Of a DNA stretch of 23,684 nt, positions 1-9,278 are shown piece after piece. The DNA is from Flavobacteriaceae bacterium. GTDB lineage: Bacteria; Bacteroidota; Bacteroidia; Flavobacteriales; Flavobacteriaceae. Numbering within the stretch: the first letter of the stretch is position 1; each line of letters starts with the position of its first letter. Location of the stretch: assembly GCA_002700405.1 (NCBI GenBank), contig PACY01000013.1, positions 35,578 through 59,261 of the forward strand, given 5' to 3'. The position numbers and the translations under genes are program-made. Below the pieces are notes generated by a model. That model did no database searches and had not been told where the DNA came from. It saw only the letters and a program-made list of their open reading frames with translations.

Positions 1-467
1 ATTTCGCCGGTTGCAGCGACCCATCCTAGCATGAAAGGCAAAGCTCCAGGAATTGCCCCAACAAAAACTGATAAGGGTGTAATTAACTTTAGTGGGGTAT
101 ATACAGAGGTATATAAAAAAATAGATACTGCAGCAAGTAATGCAACCTTTGAGTTAATCATATATAACATGAATAATCCAATAATAGTTAATAATACTGC
201 TAAAACTAAAGCTGTATTTACAGAAATTTTATTTGTTGGAAGTGGTCTATTTTTAGTTCTTACCATCAATGCATCTAAATCCTTTTCAATAATCTGATTA
301 TAAATATTTGAAGCTGCGACAATAAAGAAGCCTCCAAACATTAATAGCAATAAAACTTTAACATCAAATTCTTTGTAGCCTAACATGTAGCTAATAAATG
401 AAGAGAAAACTACACTTAGTGAAAGTCTAAATTTTGTTAAATCATATAGAGATTTTATGCTAAGCAT
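1..467 (-). CDS. ctaB: Protoheme IX farnesyltransferase (haem O synthase), C-terminus cut off by window edge
   Basis: This membrane prenyltransferase attaches a farnesyl group to protohaem to make haem O, the precursor of haem A for cytochrome oxidase. Only about 155 N-terminal residues are visible, and the frame stays open to base 1. The start is ATG at 467-465. Residues 57-75 carry the family signature: N57, D63, D65, M68, R70, T71 and R74-P75, the polyprenyl-diphosphate/Mg-binding loop. Further on, the segment GAIPGALPFMLGW is typical of CtaB. Hydrophobic helices surround the loop (about 16-34, 37-55, then several more). A strong Bacteroidetes-type promoter lies just upstream, so the gene probably starts its own transcription unit. 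In related flavobacteria oxidase subunit III genes usually follow, but that lies outside this window. Family assignment is secure. Confidence 0.93.
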   Translation of the reverse strand, partial: MLSIKSLYDLTKFRLSLSVVFSSFISYMLGYKEFDVKVLLLLMFGGFFIVAASNIYNQIIEKDLDALMVRTKNRPLPTNKISVNTALVLAVLLTIIGLFMLYMINSKVALLAAVSIFLYTSVYTPLKLITPLSVFVGAIPGALPFMLGWVAATGE

Positions 468-498
468 TACTGATTATAAAAATAAAAAATTTGAAATT

Positions 499-529
499 CA
501 AATATAAGTCTAATATCTAATTAGACAAA
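499..529 (-). promoter_or_regulatory. Bacteroidetes-type promoter for ctaB
   Basis: Read on the minus strand, a TTTG box (529-526) is followed by exactly 19 bases and then TATATTTG (506-499). This matches the known Bacteroidetes primary-sigma consensus of a TTTG/TTG -33 box and a TAnnTTTG -7 box. Transcription would begin about 5-7 bases downstream, giving a leader of roughly 25 bases before the ctaB ATG at 467. It is the best promoter match in the window. Confidence 0.75.
508..526. repeat. Inverted repeat filling the ctaB promoter spacer
   Basis: Arms GTCTAAT (508-514) and ATTAGAC (520-526) are perfect reverse complements separated by 5 bases. A nested 10-base palindrome, TCTAATTAGA, lies at 516-525, and TCTAAT is also directly repeated at 509-514 and 516-521. 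The dyad occupies the spacer between the -7 and -33 boxes and touches the first base of the -33 box. This is a typical place for a repressor operator. It is AT-rich, so chance is not excluded. Confidence 0.45.
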
Positions 530-558
530 CTTAAATAAGATTAAAGTAGCTGATTTTT

Positions 559-1272
559 TTAATCCTGAACTTGGAAAATAATTGGCAATGAATAAGGGAC
601 AATTACCGCCTTTCCTCTTTGTTTTCCTGGCTTCATTTTTGGCAACAGATTAATAACTCTTTGTGCTTCTTTTTCTAACCTTGGATGAGGTGCTCTAGCC
701 CTAACACCAGTAACACTTCCAGTTCTGTCAATCTTAAAAATAACACTAATTCTTTGTCTTCCGCTTAATCCTAAATCTCCAGCTAATTCAGTGTTGAATT
801 TTCTTTGGACAAACTTAGCAATCTTATCAGACATACATTTTCTTTTAGATGCATTATTTCCTTTATCACATCCAGGGAAAATTGGTACATTTTCGATTAC
901 AGCAAAAGGAACTTCAACATCTTCAAATTCTTCTACCTCAATATCTTCAATATCTATTTCTTCTTCTTGATCCGTTTCAGTAGATTCAATAACAGTTTCC
1001 TCAACTTCCTCTTCATCCTCAACTATTTCAATAACCTCAGGAGCTGGTGGTGGTGGTGGTGGTGGTGGTGGTGGAACTATTTGTTCAGTAACAGGAACTT
1101 CTTCCTCATCTAATAAATCCATATTAACCTTACCTAAATCTAAATCAGATTTATCATACACCTTATAGTTTATAGCTCCATAAGATAAGAATACCATAAG
1201 TGCCAGTCCAATAGCAAAATATAATGAGCTATTTCTCCCTATGTCTGCATTTGGATTTTTTTTAATCTGCAT
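559..1272 (-). CDS. tonB: Energy transducer TonB
   Basis: TonB spans the periplasm and passes proton-motive energy from ExbBD to outer-membrane TonB-dependent transporters. The chosen start is ATG at 1272; the longer frame begins only with TTG at 1302, and the MQIKKNP beginning is typical of flavobacterial TonB. Order of parts: a short basic cytoplasmic end, one membrane helix at about 16-35, a run of ten prolines (about 67-76), a strongly acidic linker rich in Glu/Asp/Val/Ile (about 79-123), then the TonB C-terminal domain (about 124-237), with a CDKG...KC cysteine pair and the PHPRLEKEAQRV helix region. It lies 53 bases downstream of the vanZ-like gene and could be co-transcribed. No promoter box was recognised in that gap. 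ExbB and ExbD are not in the window, so which TonB paralogue this is cannot be told. Confidence 0.92.
   Translation of the reverse strand: MQIKKNPNADIGRNSSLYFAIGLALMVFLSYGAINYKVYDKSDLDLGKVNMDLLDEEEVPVTEQIVPPPPPPPPPPAPEVIEIVEDEEEVEETVIESTETDQEEEIDIEDIEVEEFEDVEVPFAVIENVPIFPGCDKGNNASKRKCMSDKIAKFVQRKFNTELAGDLGLSGRQRISVIFKIDRTGSVTGVRARAPHPRLEKEAQRVINLLPKMKPGKQRGKAVIVPYSLPIIFQVQD
1045..1074 (-). repeat. (CCA)10 trinucleotide microsatellite inside tonB
   Basis: Ten perfect consecutive CCA codons (TGG on the plus strand) encode the proline run of TonB. No synonymous interruption occurs over 30 bases. A perfect triplet repeat of this length in an AT-rich genome is a candidate for replication slippage, which would change linker length by whole prolines without breaking the frame. 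Confidence 0.95.
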
Positions 1273-1325
1273 TTTTGAATAGTTGAAAAGTAAAATAACC
1301 AATTATTTAAATAAAAAACAAGAGA

Positions 1326-1685
1326 TTATGATTTTTTAACGTTGTTTTTTAAAAACAAAAAACTACAGGCAATTAATGATCCTATACTGTTAGACAAAAT
1401 ATCTTCCAATTCAAAATTTCTATAAGATGTTAAATTTCCTTGAAATAATTCCATTAATATCCCATAGAATATTGAAAATAAAAATACGTAGAAAAGTGTT
1501 CCCTTTTTAAATAATCCTCTTAATGGAACAAACCATAGTATACAGAAAATAAAATAAATGCCTGCATGAATAATTTTATCTAAATGTGTAATATTTGTCT
1601 CTGATTCAATTTTTATAAGTGAAACAAATATTATAAGAATTGAATAAGAAAGTGCAAGAAATAAATTTGTTTTAATCTTCACCAA
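1326..1685 (-). CDS. VanZ-like family membrane protein
   Basis: A small membrane protein of about 119 residues with four hydrophobic segments (about 8-24, 38-56, 62-80, 98-113). It has the spaced polar residues of the VanZ-like family: D36 and H40, E79 with Q82, R89, then D95, N99 and G102. The biochemical role of this family is not established; the name comes from a teicoplanin-resistance gene, and resistance should not be inferred. There is no ATG: the start is TTG at 1685 or GTG at 1682, both inside the 3' end of gcvH, so the two genes overlap by 11-14 bases and translation is probably coupled. A VanZ-like gene directly after gcvH and sprA is, from memory, a recurring arrangement in flavobacteria. 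Confidence 0.8.
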   Translation of the reverse strand: MVKIKTNLFLALSYSILIIFVSLIKIESETNITHLDKIIHAGIYFIFCILWFVPLRGLFKKGTLFYVFLFSIFYGILMELFQGNLTSYRNFELEDILSNSIGSLIACSFLFLKNNVKKS

Positions 1686-2055
1686 TAAGTTGTTTGTAAT
1701 CTTCAGCTGAGAGTAAATTATCTAACTCCTGATGATCTTTAACTTCTATCTTAACCATCCATCCATTGCCATAAGGATCGCTATTTACTTCTTCAGGAGC
1801 ACTATCTAAAGATTCATTGAATTCAATAATTTTTCCACTCATTGGAATAAATAAATCTGAAACTGTCTTAACAGCTTCAACTGTGCCAAATACATCATCA
1901 GCATTTAATGATTCTCCTAGTGTTTCTACTTCAATGTATACAATATCTCCTAATTCTCTTTGGGCAAAATCAGTAATGCCAACTGTGGCAATATTTCCTT
2001 CGATAGATACCCATTCATGATCTTTAGTGTATTTTAAGTTTAAAGGTGTTTCCAT
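1672..2055 (-). CDS. gcvH: Glycine cleavage system H protein
   Basis: The lipoyl carrier of the glycine cleavage complex shuttles the aminomethyl group between the P, T and L proteins in the cytoplasm. The 127-residue length is normal. The lipoylation site is K63, in the context EAVKTVSDL followed by the PMSGKI hairpin and the NSDPYGNGWMVKI region, all standard for the family. The start is ATG at 2055. It lies 11 bases after sprA and overlaps the vanZ-like gene, so it belongs to the ruvA-sprA-gcvH run. P and T proteins are not encoded here. Its position next to sprA is a conserved flavobacterial neighbourhood rather than evidence of a functional link. Confidence 0.96.
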   Translation of the reverse strand: METPLNLKYTKDHEWVSIEGNIATVGITDFAQRELGDIVYIEVETLGESLNADDVFGTVEAVKTVSDLFIPMSGKIIEFNESLDSAPEEVNSDPYGNGWMVKIEVKDHQELDNLLSAEDYKQLIGED

Positions 2056-2066
2056 ATTAATTTCAT

Positions 2067-5000
2067 TTAGTTTCCAAAGTTATATCTCATAGTAAATCCT
2101 GATCTAATAGTAGTTTGTGGAAATGCTGTAGAAATTGCATAATCTGAGAAAGAATAATCAAAATAAAAAATCCCAGTTAAATTTTTACTAAATGCATAGT
2201 CCGCAGAATATTTAAAATTTAAAATTGTTTGACCAGAGGTTACTTGATTGTTATCGAGGTCCAAATATCTAACAATAGTTTTATTATTCCTAATAGAAAA
2301 ATCTGCTTTCATTATTAAATCACTTTTTATTAATTGTCTTGCTCCTGCCAATCTAGATCTAATTTGAAGATCCTTAATTCTATAGCCTAAGCCTATAATA
2401 TATTCATTCCCTTGAATCTCAGTTAATAAATTATTATCAAAACTTAATGAAAGCAATCTGTCTTTTCGAATCTCTGCTAAAATTTTTAATGAATTTTTCA
2501 TTTCCATATCTAATTTAAATAGTGGGCTAAATTGCTCCATCAAATTAATATTACTATAAAGAAATTCATTTTTATAATTGCTAGATTGATCTAATACATC
2601 AGGGTCCTGAGATGTAAAGTCTAACTCTGGGTTCCCTGGCTGATAATCTAAATTAGACCTAAACTGATTGATTGTATATGTTGAATTATATCCGTGTGTT
2701 ATAGAAAATCTCTTAAAATTCTTTTTAAACCACTTTAGTCTCATAAAGCCTGTATACCTTAATGTCCAGTTTGGAATAGGCACATCCCTAAATGCTCCTA
2801 AACTAACGTTATTTGGATCAGCTCCAGAGTATGCTGAAAGAAAAGCAGGTAATAAAACCGATTGGTTAGTTTTTCCATATCCTAAAGGAAAGCCAGTTAG
2901 ATCTCCATCTTCAAAATTATTCGGATTAGTAAAATCGATTCCTGCATTTATAGCTAAACGTCTTGCTATAATTAATCTATTGTTTCTAAAAGTATCAAAT
3001 GTTTCAGAACTATTTTCATCACTAGCTGAAAATGCAGTTTTTATAAGCATAGTAGAAATATTAAAATTTCCTAAAGTATTTGTAATAAGTGAATTATAGT
3101 CATCACTGATTCCATTATTGTCAAAATCTATTGTATTAAAATTCTCGGTAAAATTTCTTGAATAAGTTCTACCTCCAGTTAAATCGATTTTTAAATCTTT
3201 TACTGGCACTACATTTGCTGAAAAAGTTAAATTCTTATTAGTTACCTCTGAATATTGTTGGTTAAATTCTGGGAATACAGTTAACCATCCATTTCTAGCT
3301 GCTAAATATCTAATGTCACGTTGACTTCCAAATGTATAGCCAAATGTAGGTTTAAATGATCCTATAAAATCAGGTGTTTGTAAATATCCGGGTAGAAAAG
3401 TTCCATTATTTTCTGAATAATTAAATTGAATTCTTTTAACTGCTGTTACTAGTTCAATTAATGACTTAACAAAAGGTGTTGTTTTTTTCTTCTTTTTATT
3501 AGTTGAAGTATTTTGATTTGCAAAACCAGGCCCAGATTTAGCACTAGAATTATTCTTTGTTAGGCCAATATATTTGTAGAATTTAGACATATCAAATGTT
3601 CCATTAAAATTATGAGTATTTGCATTTGAAATAGTATTACCTAAATCGTAAACCTGTCCATTAAGTGTAATATTTCCAAATAGATCAGAGCCTTTTTGCC
3701 ATTGAAAATCTCCTGTATATGAATACATTGCTCTAATAAAACTAAAAGTCGGGATCTTGTCGATTGGTAATTGATAATTAACGGCAAGTTGCTGTGTTTG
3801 TCTATTTGGATCTCCTATATCAAAGAATCTATTCCATACATCCAAACTAGGATCCTGACTTCCATTAATTATGTCATCAAGGAAATAATTTCTAACAATA
3901 TTGTTGTTAGCTGCTGAATAATTAAGATTTAATCCATCTGAAATCGGATATGAAAAACTATATTGGAAATCAAATGTGTAATTTCTTCTGAATAACTCTT
4001 GCATTTCAAGATTTCCTTCCGCCAAATCAATATCTCTAAATTTCTGTTTATTAAACTGCCTAATAAAGTCCGTATTTATTGATAAATTAGATGGCAGAAG
4101 ATTTAAATTAAAATCCTTCAAAATTTTAAAATACTTTCCAGTAAACAATGAATCATTATTTTTAAATGGCTCTAATTTTGGGGAATTAAAATTAAAATTA
4201 TAGCTAGCTCCTGCTCTAATATTTTGATCTAGCATACTTTCAATTTCGTAATCCCTATGTTCTATTTGATTATATGAATAATTAAAAGTAAAATTTTCTA
4301 TGTCATAAAATCTAGGCTCGCTATCTCCAGTTTTTTGTTTACTTACACCAATTAAATTAATACTCTTTCTTTTCGTATAATCTTCAGATTGCTGTAAAAT
4401 ACTGTTTTTATCTTCCTGAGTTTCTGCAGCATCTAATCTGGAATTTAATTTTATGTCTCTATATTGCTGATCATATTCTGGAGTTATCAATTCTTCCCCT
4501 TGACCATAATTAAAAGGAATATTTAACCCCCATTTTTTTGGGAAAAGCTGACCTACATTTATGTTAGATACCATATCATATTGCTTCTTATCAATTTTAT
4601 CCCTTTCACTTGGCCCTTGCTCTATAGATCCGAATCCATTTGTACTTTGTCTTGCTGTTGCACTTATTGTCATAAAATCAGCAATATTTGAATCTAATGC
4701 TAATGTGGCAGCCCAACCTCCTTTATTATCCATATCAGATAATCTTAATTCATTAAACCATACCTCAGCACAAACATTCATATTGTCCTGTCTAGGATTT
4801 TTTACCCCTACCATTAATGCTCTAATATCTCCAAAATTTGGATTACCTTTTATGGCAACTCTGTGCTGACCTAGATCATGTTCTGAAAATTCATCGACTG
4901 GCTCCTCGCTAACTATATCATTTATGACATTGTAAAAAGTAGCATCTTGACTCCCTAAAGTCCCATTAAATATTGCATGAGATTTTATTGCTTCAAGAGC

Positions 5001-8000
5001 ACTTATAGGTAAATTAATTTCATTAACTAAAGGCCAAACAGCTTGTGGATTAAGTGACCCTGAGGATGATTTTTTTAGAGGAATTTCTATTTGATAATAG
5101 TTTTCAGATAAATCATTTCCTAATCTAACATATCCAACTACATCTCCATCAGTTAATCCAGGCGATAATCCATCCTCAGCATGTATAAACATTCTGATTC
5201 TTTTAAATTGTCTCATATCAACATTTAAATTTTTGTACACCCCTCTAGAATCTTCAGGCTCAAGATCACATACATTTAAAACCAATGATTGTTCATTTTG
5301 TCTTACAATAGTGTTATTATTATTAAATTGCTCTCTTTCAACCCCTGGTGGAGAAACATAGCTTTCCTCATTTTCTTGTATACCAATAGTCCCAGTCGAA
5401 AAATCTGTATTATCATTATTATTGTCTATCTCTTCATCTAATGTTAGTAAATATTTTCTCCAATCACTTCTTACTAAATCAAGTGATCCAAATCTAAATA
5501 TTGTATTTTTTGAAAAATCATTTAAATACATTCTAATAAATCTAATGGATCTAAAATCCGTAATACCTCCTATTTCATTTGTAGGCTCATTTACAGGCAC
5601 TCTAAATTGATACCATTTAACTAATTCAGAAGTCCCGTTAGGAAGTGTTACATTTTTTTCTTTTCTGTCCTTTATAAATTGATTGTTAATATCTGCTAAA
5701 CTATTTGGAGTAATATTTAATTCATACTCAAAGTAGCTGTCAATAGTATTCATAGTATTATCTCTATTAATATCTTCAACATCAGGTTGAGATGATGAAC
5801 CTCTATCAGTATTAGAAATAGTTTCAGGAGAATTACCATCTAGTCCATTATACATTTTGTATCTATCAAAAATATTCCCTGACTGATTTAAAAAATATTT
5901 GTAATTGTCATTTGCTGGATCCTGAAGATCTGCAAAATCTGGAAATGCAATTGCTTCTTCTAGATCATCATATCCATCCAGTCCTATATCTTGATTTATT
6001 CTCTCCTGACCTAACGAAGCAAAAGAATAAATTAGTGATTGATTCTGTGGAACAACCGTACCCCATATTGTCTGTGGCAGAAGACTAATATCTCCATCTT
6101 CGGGAAGTCCATTTTCATATTGTTTCCTTCCATCCTTTATTACATCTTCTGATATATTCCCTAAATTAAAGGTTAGTTTTCCTCCATTGTTTTCAGAGTC
6201 ATTTAAAAATGGGTCCATAAGCCAAAACTCTATATACTCAACATTTGATTGCTCAAAATCTGTTGTGTTTATCAGTCTGGTAATACCTCCCCAACTATTC
6301 TGAGGATTCCCTAAATTTTCTCCAACGGCATCACTATCCATATTATATGGACCTCTTTTGGTTGGATAAAAATTTAAATCAAGAGAATTAATTACAGTGG
6401 TCTGGCCTTGGACTAAGTCTACCTGAGGGAAAATTTCATCAATAAAAATTCTTCTAGTATACAGATTTGATATGTCTTCATCATTTATTTCAGCTGGTCT
6501 TTGACTACTATAAAATACAGGGTCTATTGTGTACCAGTTTAATAAAGCTCTATCAAAGCCATTTTGAATTCCATTATTATCTTCATCTCCTTCATTATAG
6601 ACCATACCTAGGTCTCTTGGCCTACTAGATAAATACCAAGACTGAGGAGATATAAGATCTATTACGTTTTGTGATCCTTCAAAATCGTCAATATAAGATG
6701 TAGCTTCACCATTGAAATTATTTCCTTTAGGAGCTCCAGGTATTAAATATGCTAACTCTCCACGAACAGATAAATTAGAAGGAGCTTCTGTCTCTATATT
6801 TGGCAGCTTATTTACTAGCCTTGTTAACAATGGTATTTCAGAAGAAAAATTAGCGTCAAAACCAAAAATTGTATTATTTATTGGTTCTGTTCCATAATTT
6901 GCTTTTTGAGTTAAAGGCCTTTCGTTTAAATTTAATAAAGTAGTTGAAGCTATAAATTTCTCACTAAACTCATGCTCTATATTAAATCCTGAAAATCTTT
7001 TTGTCTGTTGGCCAAAAACAGCATTATTTTCTACACTTACATTTATAGGTGTATTAGACGATTGTAAAGCAGGATCTAATATTTGAACTGTTCCCAATTG
7101 ATAGTTAACCGTATAGTCTACTCCTTCTACCAATACTCTTCCTCCAGCTGTTACTGTCACTGACCCTCTGGGAACATTATATGCTCCAATTGGAATGCCT
7201 CCTCCAGATGATGACTTATATTTTCCTGTAATTTGAAATTTATTCTTTTCTGAATCTTGTAGTGCAACAGTTTTAGTAGACTTATATAATGACCTATAAA
7301 CATATTTTTTTTGATTTAAATTATAATCATTCTGATTATTTTCATCTCCTTCATAATTTTCTGAACTACTTAGCCTTAACTTGTCAAATAAATATTTACC
7401 AAATGGTTCTGACTTAGTAAAAATTATTTTACCATTTTCTTGAATCACAGTAATCCCAGGAACAAAATCAAAAAAACCATCACCAGAAATTTGAGGATCA
7501 TTGTTGAAATTTAATCTATCAAAATTAAATAGATTAAGCAATGGCATTTCATTTAATTCTGGTTCTCCCGGTGAAGGATTTGGGAAAGGGGTAGACTCAA
7601 CTGGACTTATATAATTTAATGCTGACGACTCATTGTAGAAAATATTTAATTTAAAATCTTCCCTTTCTAACTGAAACGCCCCGGTGCTATAGATATTTTT
7701 CATCATCAAATCCCACATTGGCTCCTCAACACTACTTACAGTGCTTTTTAATAGTTTAAGAACAAGGTTATTAGAATTAACAATTGTATTGGTTTCAGAA
7801 AAAGACACCTGAGTAGCTTGAACACCATCATTAGCAAATTCCCCAACTTGAAAAACTTGATCTCCGACAGTATATTGAAAAGCAACAGCTAAAATTTCAT
7901 CGTTTTCAAGCTTTTGATTTAATGATATATATCCTAATTGATTATTGATTTTATAATCAACGCCTTCTCTTAATTTTTTTGCATTTTCTAATTTTCCATA

Positions 8001-9263
8001 ACCAAATCCTTCTGAAACATTTGGAACTAAAATCCCTGTCTGTAATGTTGCAATATCTCTAATTGCATCTGTAAGCTGTGATAAACCACTCCCTATAGAT
8101 GTTGGATCAAAGCCATTATTTCCATTATCTGGATAAGCAGATGGGCCTGCATATATATTAACAGAAGAAGAAACATCTGACGATTCACCTAAATCCTGAA
8201 ATGCTACTATATTCCTTACATCATTAATTTGATTTGTTCTATTTGTAACCCAAACTTCACTTCTAGTAATCTGAATATTAGTATTAATAAAAGGGTAATT
8301 TAATAATGCTTCATCATATTTATTTTTAAAATAGTGACTTAAAAAGAAATGTCTGTTTTCATCATAATCTAATGCTCTAAACTCAAATTCCTGAATTGTG
8401 CCTCCACCCTGAGATACTACAGATCTTGATTCAGATTTCTGTTCTGAAAAAACTGCTGTAACTCTTGTCCTTCCAAATTTTAGTTGAGTTTTAAATCCAA
8501 ATAAACTTTGAGCTCCAGATATTAATGAACTGTTAAGAGGCATGCTTACATTACCTACCTCAATTTTCTGTATTATGTCATCTTCTGTAGGTTCAAATTC
8601 TAACTTTAATAAATTTTGAAAATCAAATGTAGATTGTGTGTCAAAATTTGCATTAACCTGAACTCTTGTCCCAACCTTTCCCAGAAGGCTTAGTCCAATT
8701 CTTTGATCAAAATCAAATGTTAAATTACTTCTGTTTCTAGGAGAGAATGCAGGGTTGTCTTGCTTGGTAAATAGCATTCCTAAGTCTACCTCTATTGATC
8801 CTTGAGGGACTACTTCAATAGTATTTCCTCCAAATATGCTTTCAAATATTTTTGAATTCACATAAATCTCAGGAATTAAATTTTTCTGCAGCTGATCTGT
8901 TCCATCTTTTTTGCCTTCAGCAGCATCAATTTTTGATTTATAATAATCCTTTAAATCCTGAACTAATATTAGCTTTTTGTATTCCTCAGGACTTAAAATA
9001 ATAGGATAATTAATATTATAGTCACCAACACTTAAGTTGTAATAGTACATGTCAGTAGTAGAATCATACTCATAATTTTCAATAAAACTTCCAGGTATTG
9101 GTAAATTTAATTTACCAAATGAAACCCCTTCCTCATTAGCTATTGAATCTTGAATAGAAGAGTTAGGTGTCTCTTGAGAAATCAAAAAACTACTATAAAA
9201 AACTAAACATAAAAAAAGCCTAGAAAATCTTGTTTTCACTAAACTATAAGTAATTTTGTTCAA
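2067..9263 (-). CDS. sprA: Outer-membrane translocon SprA/Sov of the type IX secretion system
   Basis: A giant protein of about 2,398 residues, close to SprA of Flavobacterium johnsoniae. The family forms the very large outer-membrane beta-barrel through which type IX substrates, including gliding adhesins and exoenzymes, leave the cell. Visible features are an N-terminal signal peptide ending near residues 28-30 (hydrophobic LFLCLVFYSSFLIS then Gln-Glu), many alternating hydrophobic/polar strands, Asn/Asp-rich loops, a lysine run near residue 1920, and a C-terminus ending in an aromatic barrel-type strand (YNFGN). No frameshift interrupts it. The start is not ATG: TTG at 9263, or a GTG at 9239, which would leave a compact signal peptide beginning KTRFSRLFL. 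It follows ruvA by only 5 bases and precedes gcvH by 11. SprA implies a type IX system elsewhere in the genome, but not necessarily gliding. Confidence 0.93.
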   Translation of the reverse strand: MNKITYSLVKTRFSRLFLCLVFYSSFLISQETPNSSIQDSIANEEGVSFGKLNLPIPGSFIENYEYDSTTDMYYYNLSVGDYNINYPIILSPEEYKKLILVQDLKDYYKSKIDAAEGKKDGTDQLQKNLIPEIYVNSKIFESIFGGNTIEVVPQGSIEVDLGMLFTKQDNPAFSPRNRSNLTFDFDQRIGLSLLGKVGTRVQVNANFDTQSTFDFQNLLKLEFEPTEDDIIQKIEVGNVSMPLNSSLISGAQSLFGFKTQLKFGRTRVTAVFSEQKSESRSVVSQGGGTIQEFEFRALDYDENRHFFLSHYFKNKYDEALLNYPFINTNIQITRSEVWVTNRTNQINDVRNIVAFQDLGESSDVSSSVNIYAGPSAYPDNGNNGFDPTSIGSGLSQLTDAIRDIATLQTGILVPNVSEGFGYGKLENAKKLREGVDYKINNQLGYISLNQKLENDEILAVAFQYTVGDQVFQVGEFANDGVQATQVSFSETNTIVNSNNLVLKLLKSTVSSVEEPMWDLMMKNIYSTGAFQLEREDFKLNIFYNESSALNYISPVESTPFPNPSPGEPELNEMPLLNLFNFDRLNFNNDPQISGDGFFDFVPGITVIQENGKIIFTKSEPFGKYLFDKLRLSSSENYEGDENNQNDYNLNQKKYVYRSLYKSTKTVALQDSEKNKFQITGKYKSSSGGGIPIGAYNVPRGSVTVTAGGRVLVEGVDYTVNYQLGTVQILDPALQSSNTPINVSVENNAVFGQQTKRFSGFNIEHEFSEKFIASTTLLNLNERPLTQKANYGTEPINNTIFGFDANFSSEIPLLTRLVNKLPNIETEAPSNLSVRGELAYLIPGAPKGNNFNGEATSYIDDFEGSQNVIDLISPQSWYLSSRPRDLGMVYNEGDEDNNGIQNGFDRALLNWYTIDPVFYSSQRPAEINDEDISNLYTRRIFIDEIFPQVDLVQGQTTVINSLDLNFYPTKRGPYNMDSDAVGENLGNPQNSWGGITRLINTTDFEQSNVEYIEFWLMDPFLNDSENNGGKLTFNLGNISEDVIKDGRKQYENGLPEDGDISLLPQTIWGTVVPQNQSLIYSFASLGQERINQDIGLDGYDDLEEAIAFPDFADLQDPANDNYKYFLNQSGNIFDRYKMYNGLDGNSPETISNTDRGSSSQPDVEDINRDNTMNTIDSYFEYELNITPNSLADINNQFIKDRKEKNVTLPNGTSELVKWYQFRVPVNEPTNEIGGITDFRSIRFIRMYLNDFSKNTIFRFGSLDLVRSDWRKYLLTLDEEIDNNNDNTDFSTGTIGIQENEESYVSPPGVEREQFNNNNTIVRQNEQSLVLNVCDLEPEDSRGVYKNLNVDMRQFKRIRMFIHAEDGLSPGLTDGDVVGYVRLGNDLSENYYQIEIPLKKSSSGSLNPQAVWPLVNEINLPISALEAIKSHAIFNGTLGSQDATFYNVINDIVSEEPVDEFSEHDLGQHRVAIKGNPNFGDIRALMVGVKNPRQDNMNVCAEVWFNELRLSDMDNKGGWAATLALDSNIADFMTISATARQSTNGFGSIEQGPSERDKIDKKQYDMVSNINVGQLFPKKWGLNIPFNYGQGEELITPEYDQQYRDIKLNSRLDAAETQEDKNSILQQSEDYTKRKSINLIGVSKQKTGDSEPRFYDIENFTFNYSYNQIEHRDYEIESMLDQNIRAGASYNFNFNSPKLEPFKNNDSLFTGKYFKILKDFNLNLLPSNLSINTDFIRQFNKQKFRDIDLAEGNLEMQELFRRNYTFDFQYSFSYPISDGLNLNYSAANNNIVRNYFLDDIINGSQDPSLDVWNRFFDIGDPNRQTQQLAVNYQLPIDKIPTFSFIRAMYSYTGDFQWQKGSDLFGNITLNGQVYDLGNTISNANTHNFNGTFDMSKFYKYIGLTKNNSSAKSGPGFANQNTSTNKKKKKTTPFVKSLIELVTAVKRIQFNYSENNGTFLPGYLQTPDFIGSFKPTFGYTFGSQRDIRYLAARNGWLTVFPEFNQQYSEVTNKNLTFSANVVPVKDLKIDLTGGRTYSRNFTENFNTIDFDNNGISDDYNSLITNTLGNFNISTMLIKTAFSASDENSSETFDTFRNNRLIIARRLAINAGIDFTNPNNFEDGDLTGFPLGYGKTNQSVLLPAFLSAYSGADPNNVSLGAFRDVPIPNWTLRYTGFMRLKWFKKNFKRFSITHGYNSTYTINQFRSNLDYQPGNPELDFTSQDPDVLDQSSNYKNEFLYSNINLMEQFSPLFKLDMEMKNSLKILAEIRKDRLLSLSFDNNLLTEIQGNEYIIGLGYRIKDLQIRSRLAGARQLIKSDLIMKADFSIRNNKTIVRYLDLDNNQVTSGQTILNFKYSADYAFSKNLTGIFYFDYSFSDYAISTAFPQTTIRSGFTMRYNFGN

Positions 9264-9278
9264 ATTTGTTACAAATTT
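9262..9278. repeat. Inverted repeat at the ruvA/sprA junction
   Basis: On the minus strand AAATTTG and CAAATTT are perfect 7-base arms around a 3-base loop, and that loop is exactly the ruvA TAA stop codon (9271-9269). The downstream arm runs into the sprA TTG start at 9263. It could fold as a small hairpin over the junction and affect coupled translation. The pairing is weak (mostly A-U), so function is only a suggestion. Confidence 0.4.

Noticed and set aside
31..297. Plus-strand open frame of 88 codons
   Set aside because: It lies antisense to ctaB, whose frame is supported by family motifs.
539..564. Inverted repeat GATTAAA/TTTAATC at the tonB stop, considered as terminator
   Set aside because: The arms are only 7 A/T-rich bases around a 12-base loop, without a convincing T run after them.
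805..1113. Plus-strand open frame with a run of ten tryptophans
   Set aside because: It is the antisense shadow of the (CCA)10 proline tract and acidic linker of tonB; composition is meaningless as protein.
1273..1302. Longer TonB N-terminus from 1302
   Set aside because: That start is TTG, and the ATG at 1272 gives the typical flavobacterial TonB beginning.
2668..6897. Several plus-strand open frames of 61-143 codons within sprA
   Set aside because: All are antisense to the uninterrupted sprA frame and show no family motif.
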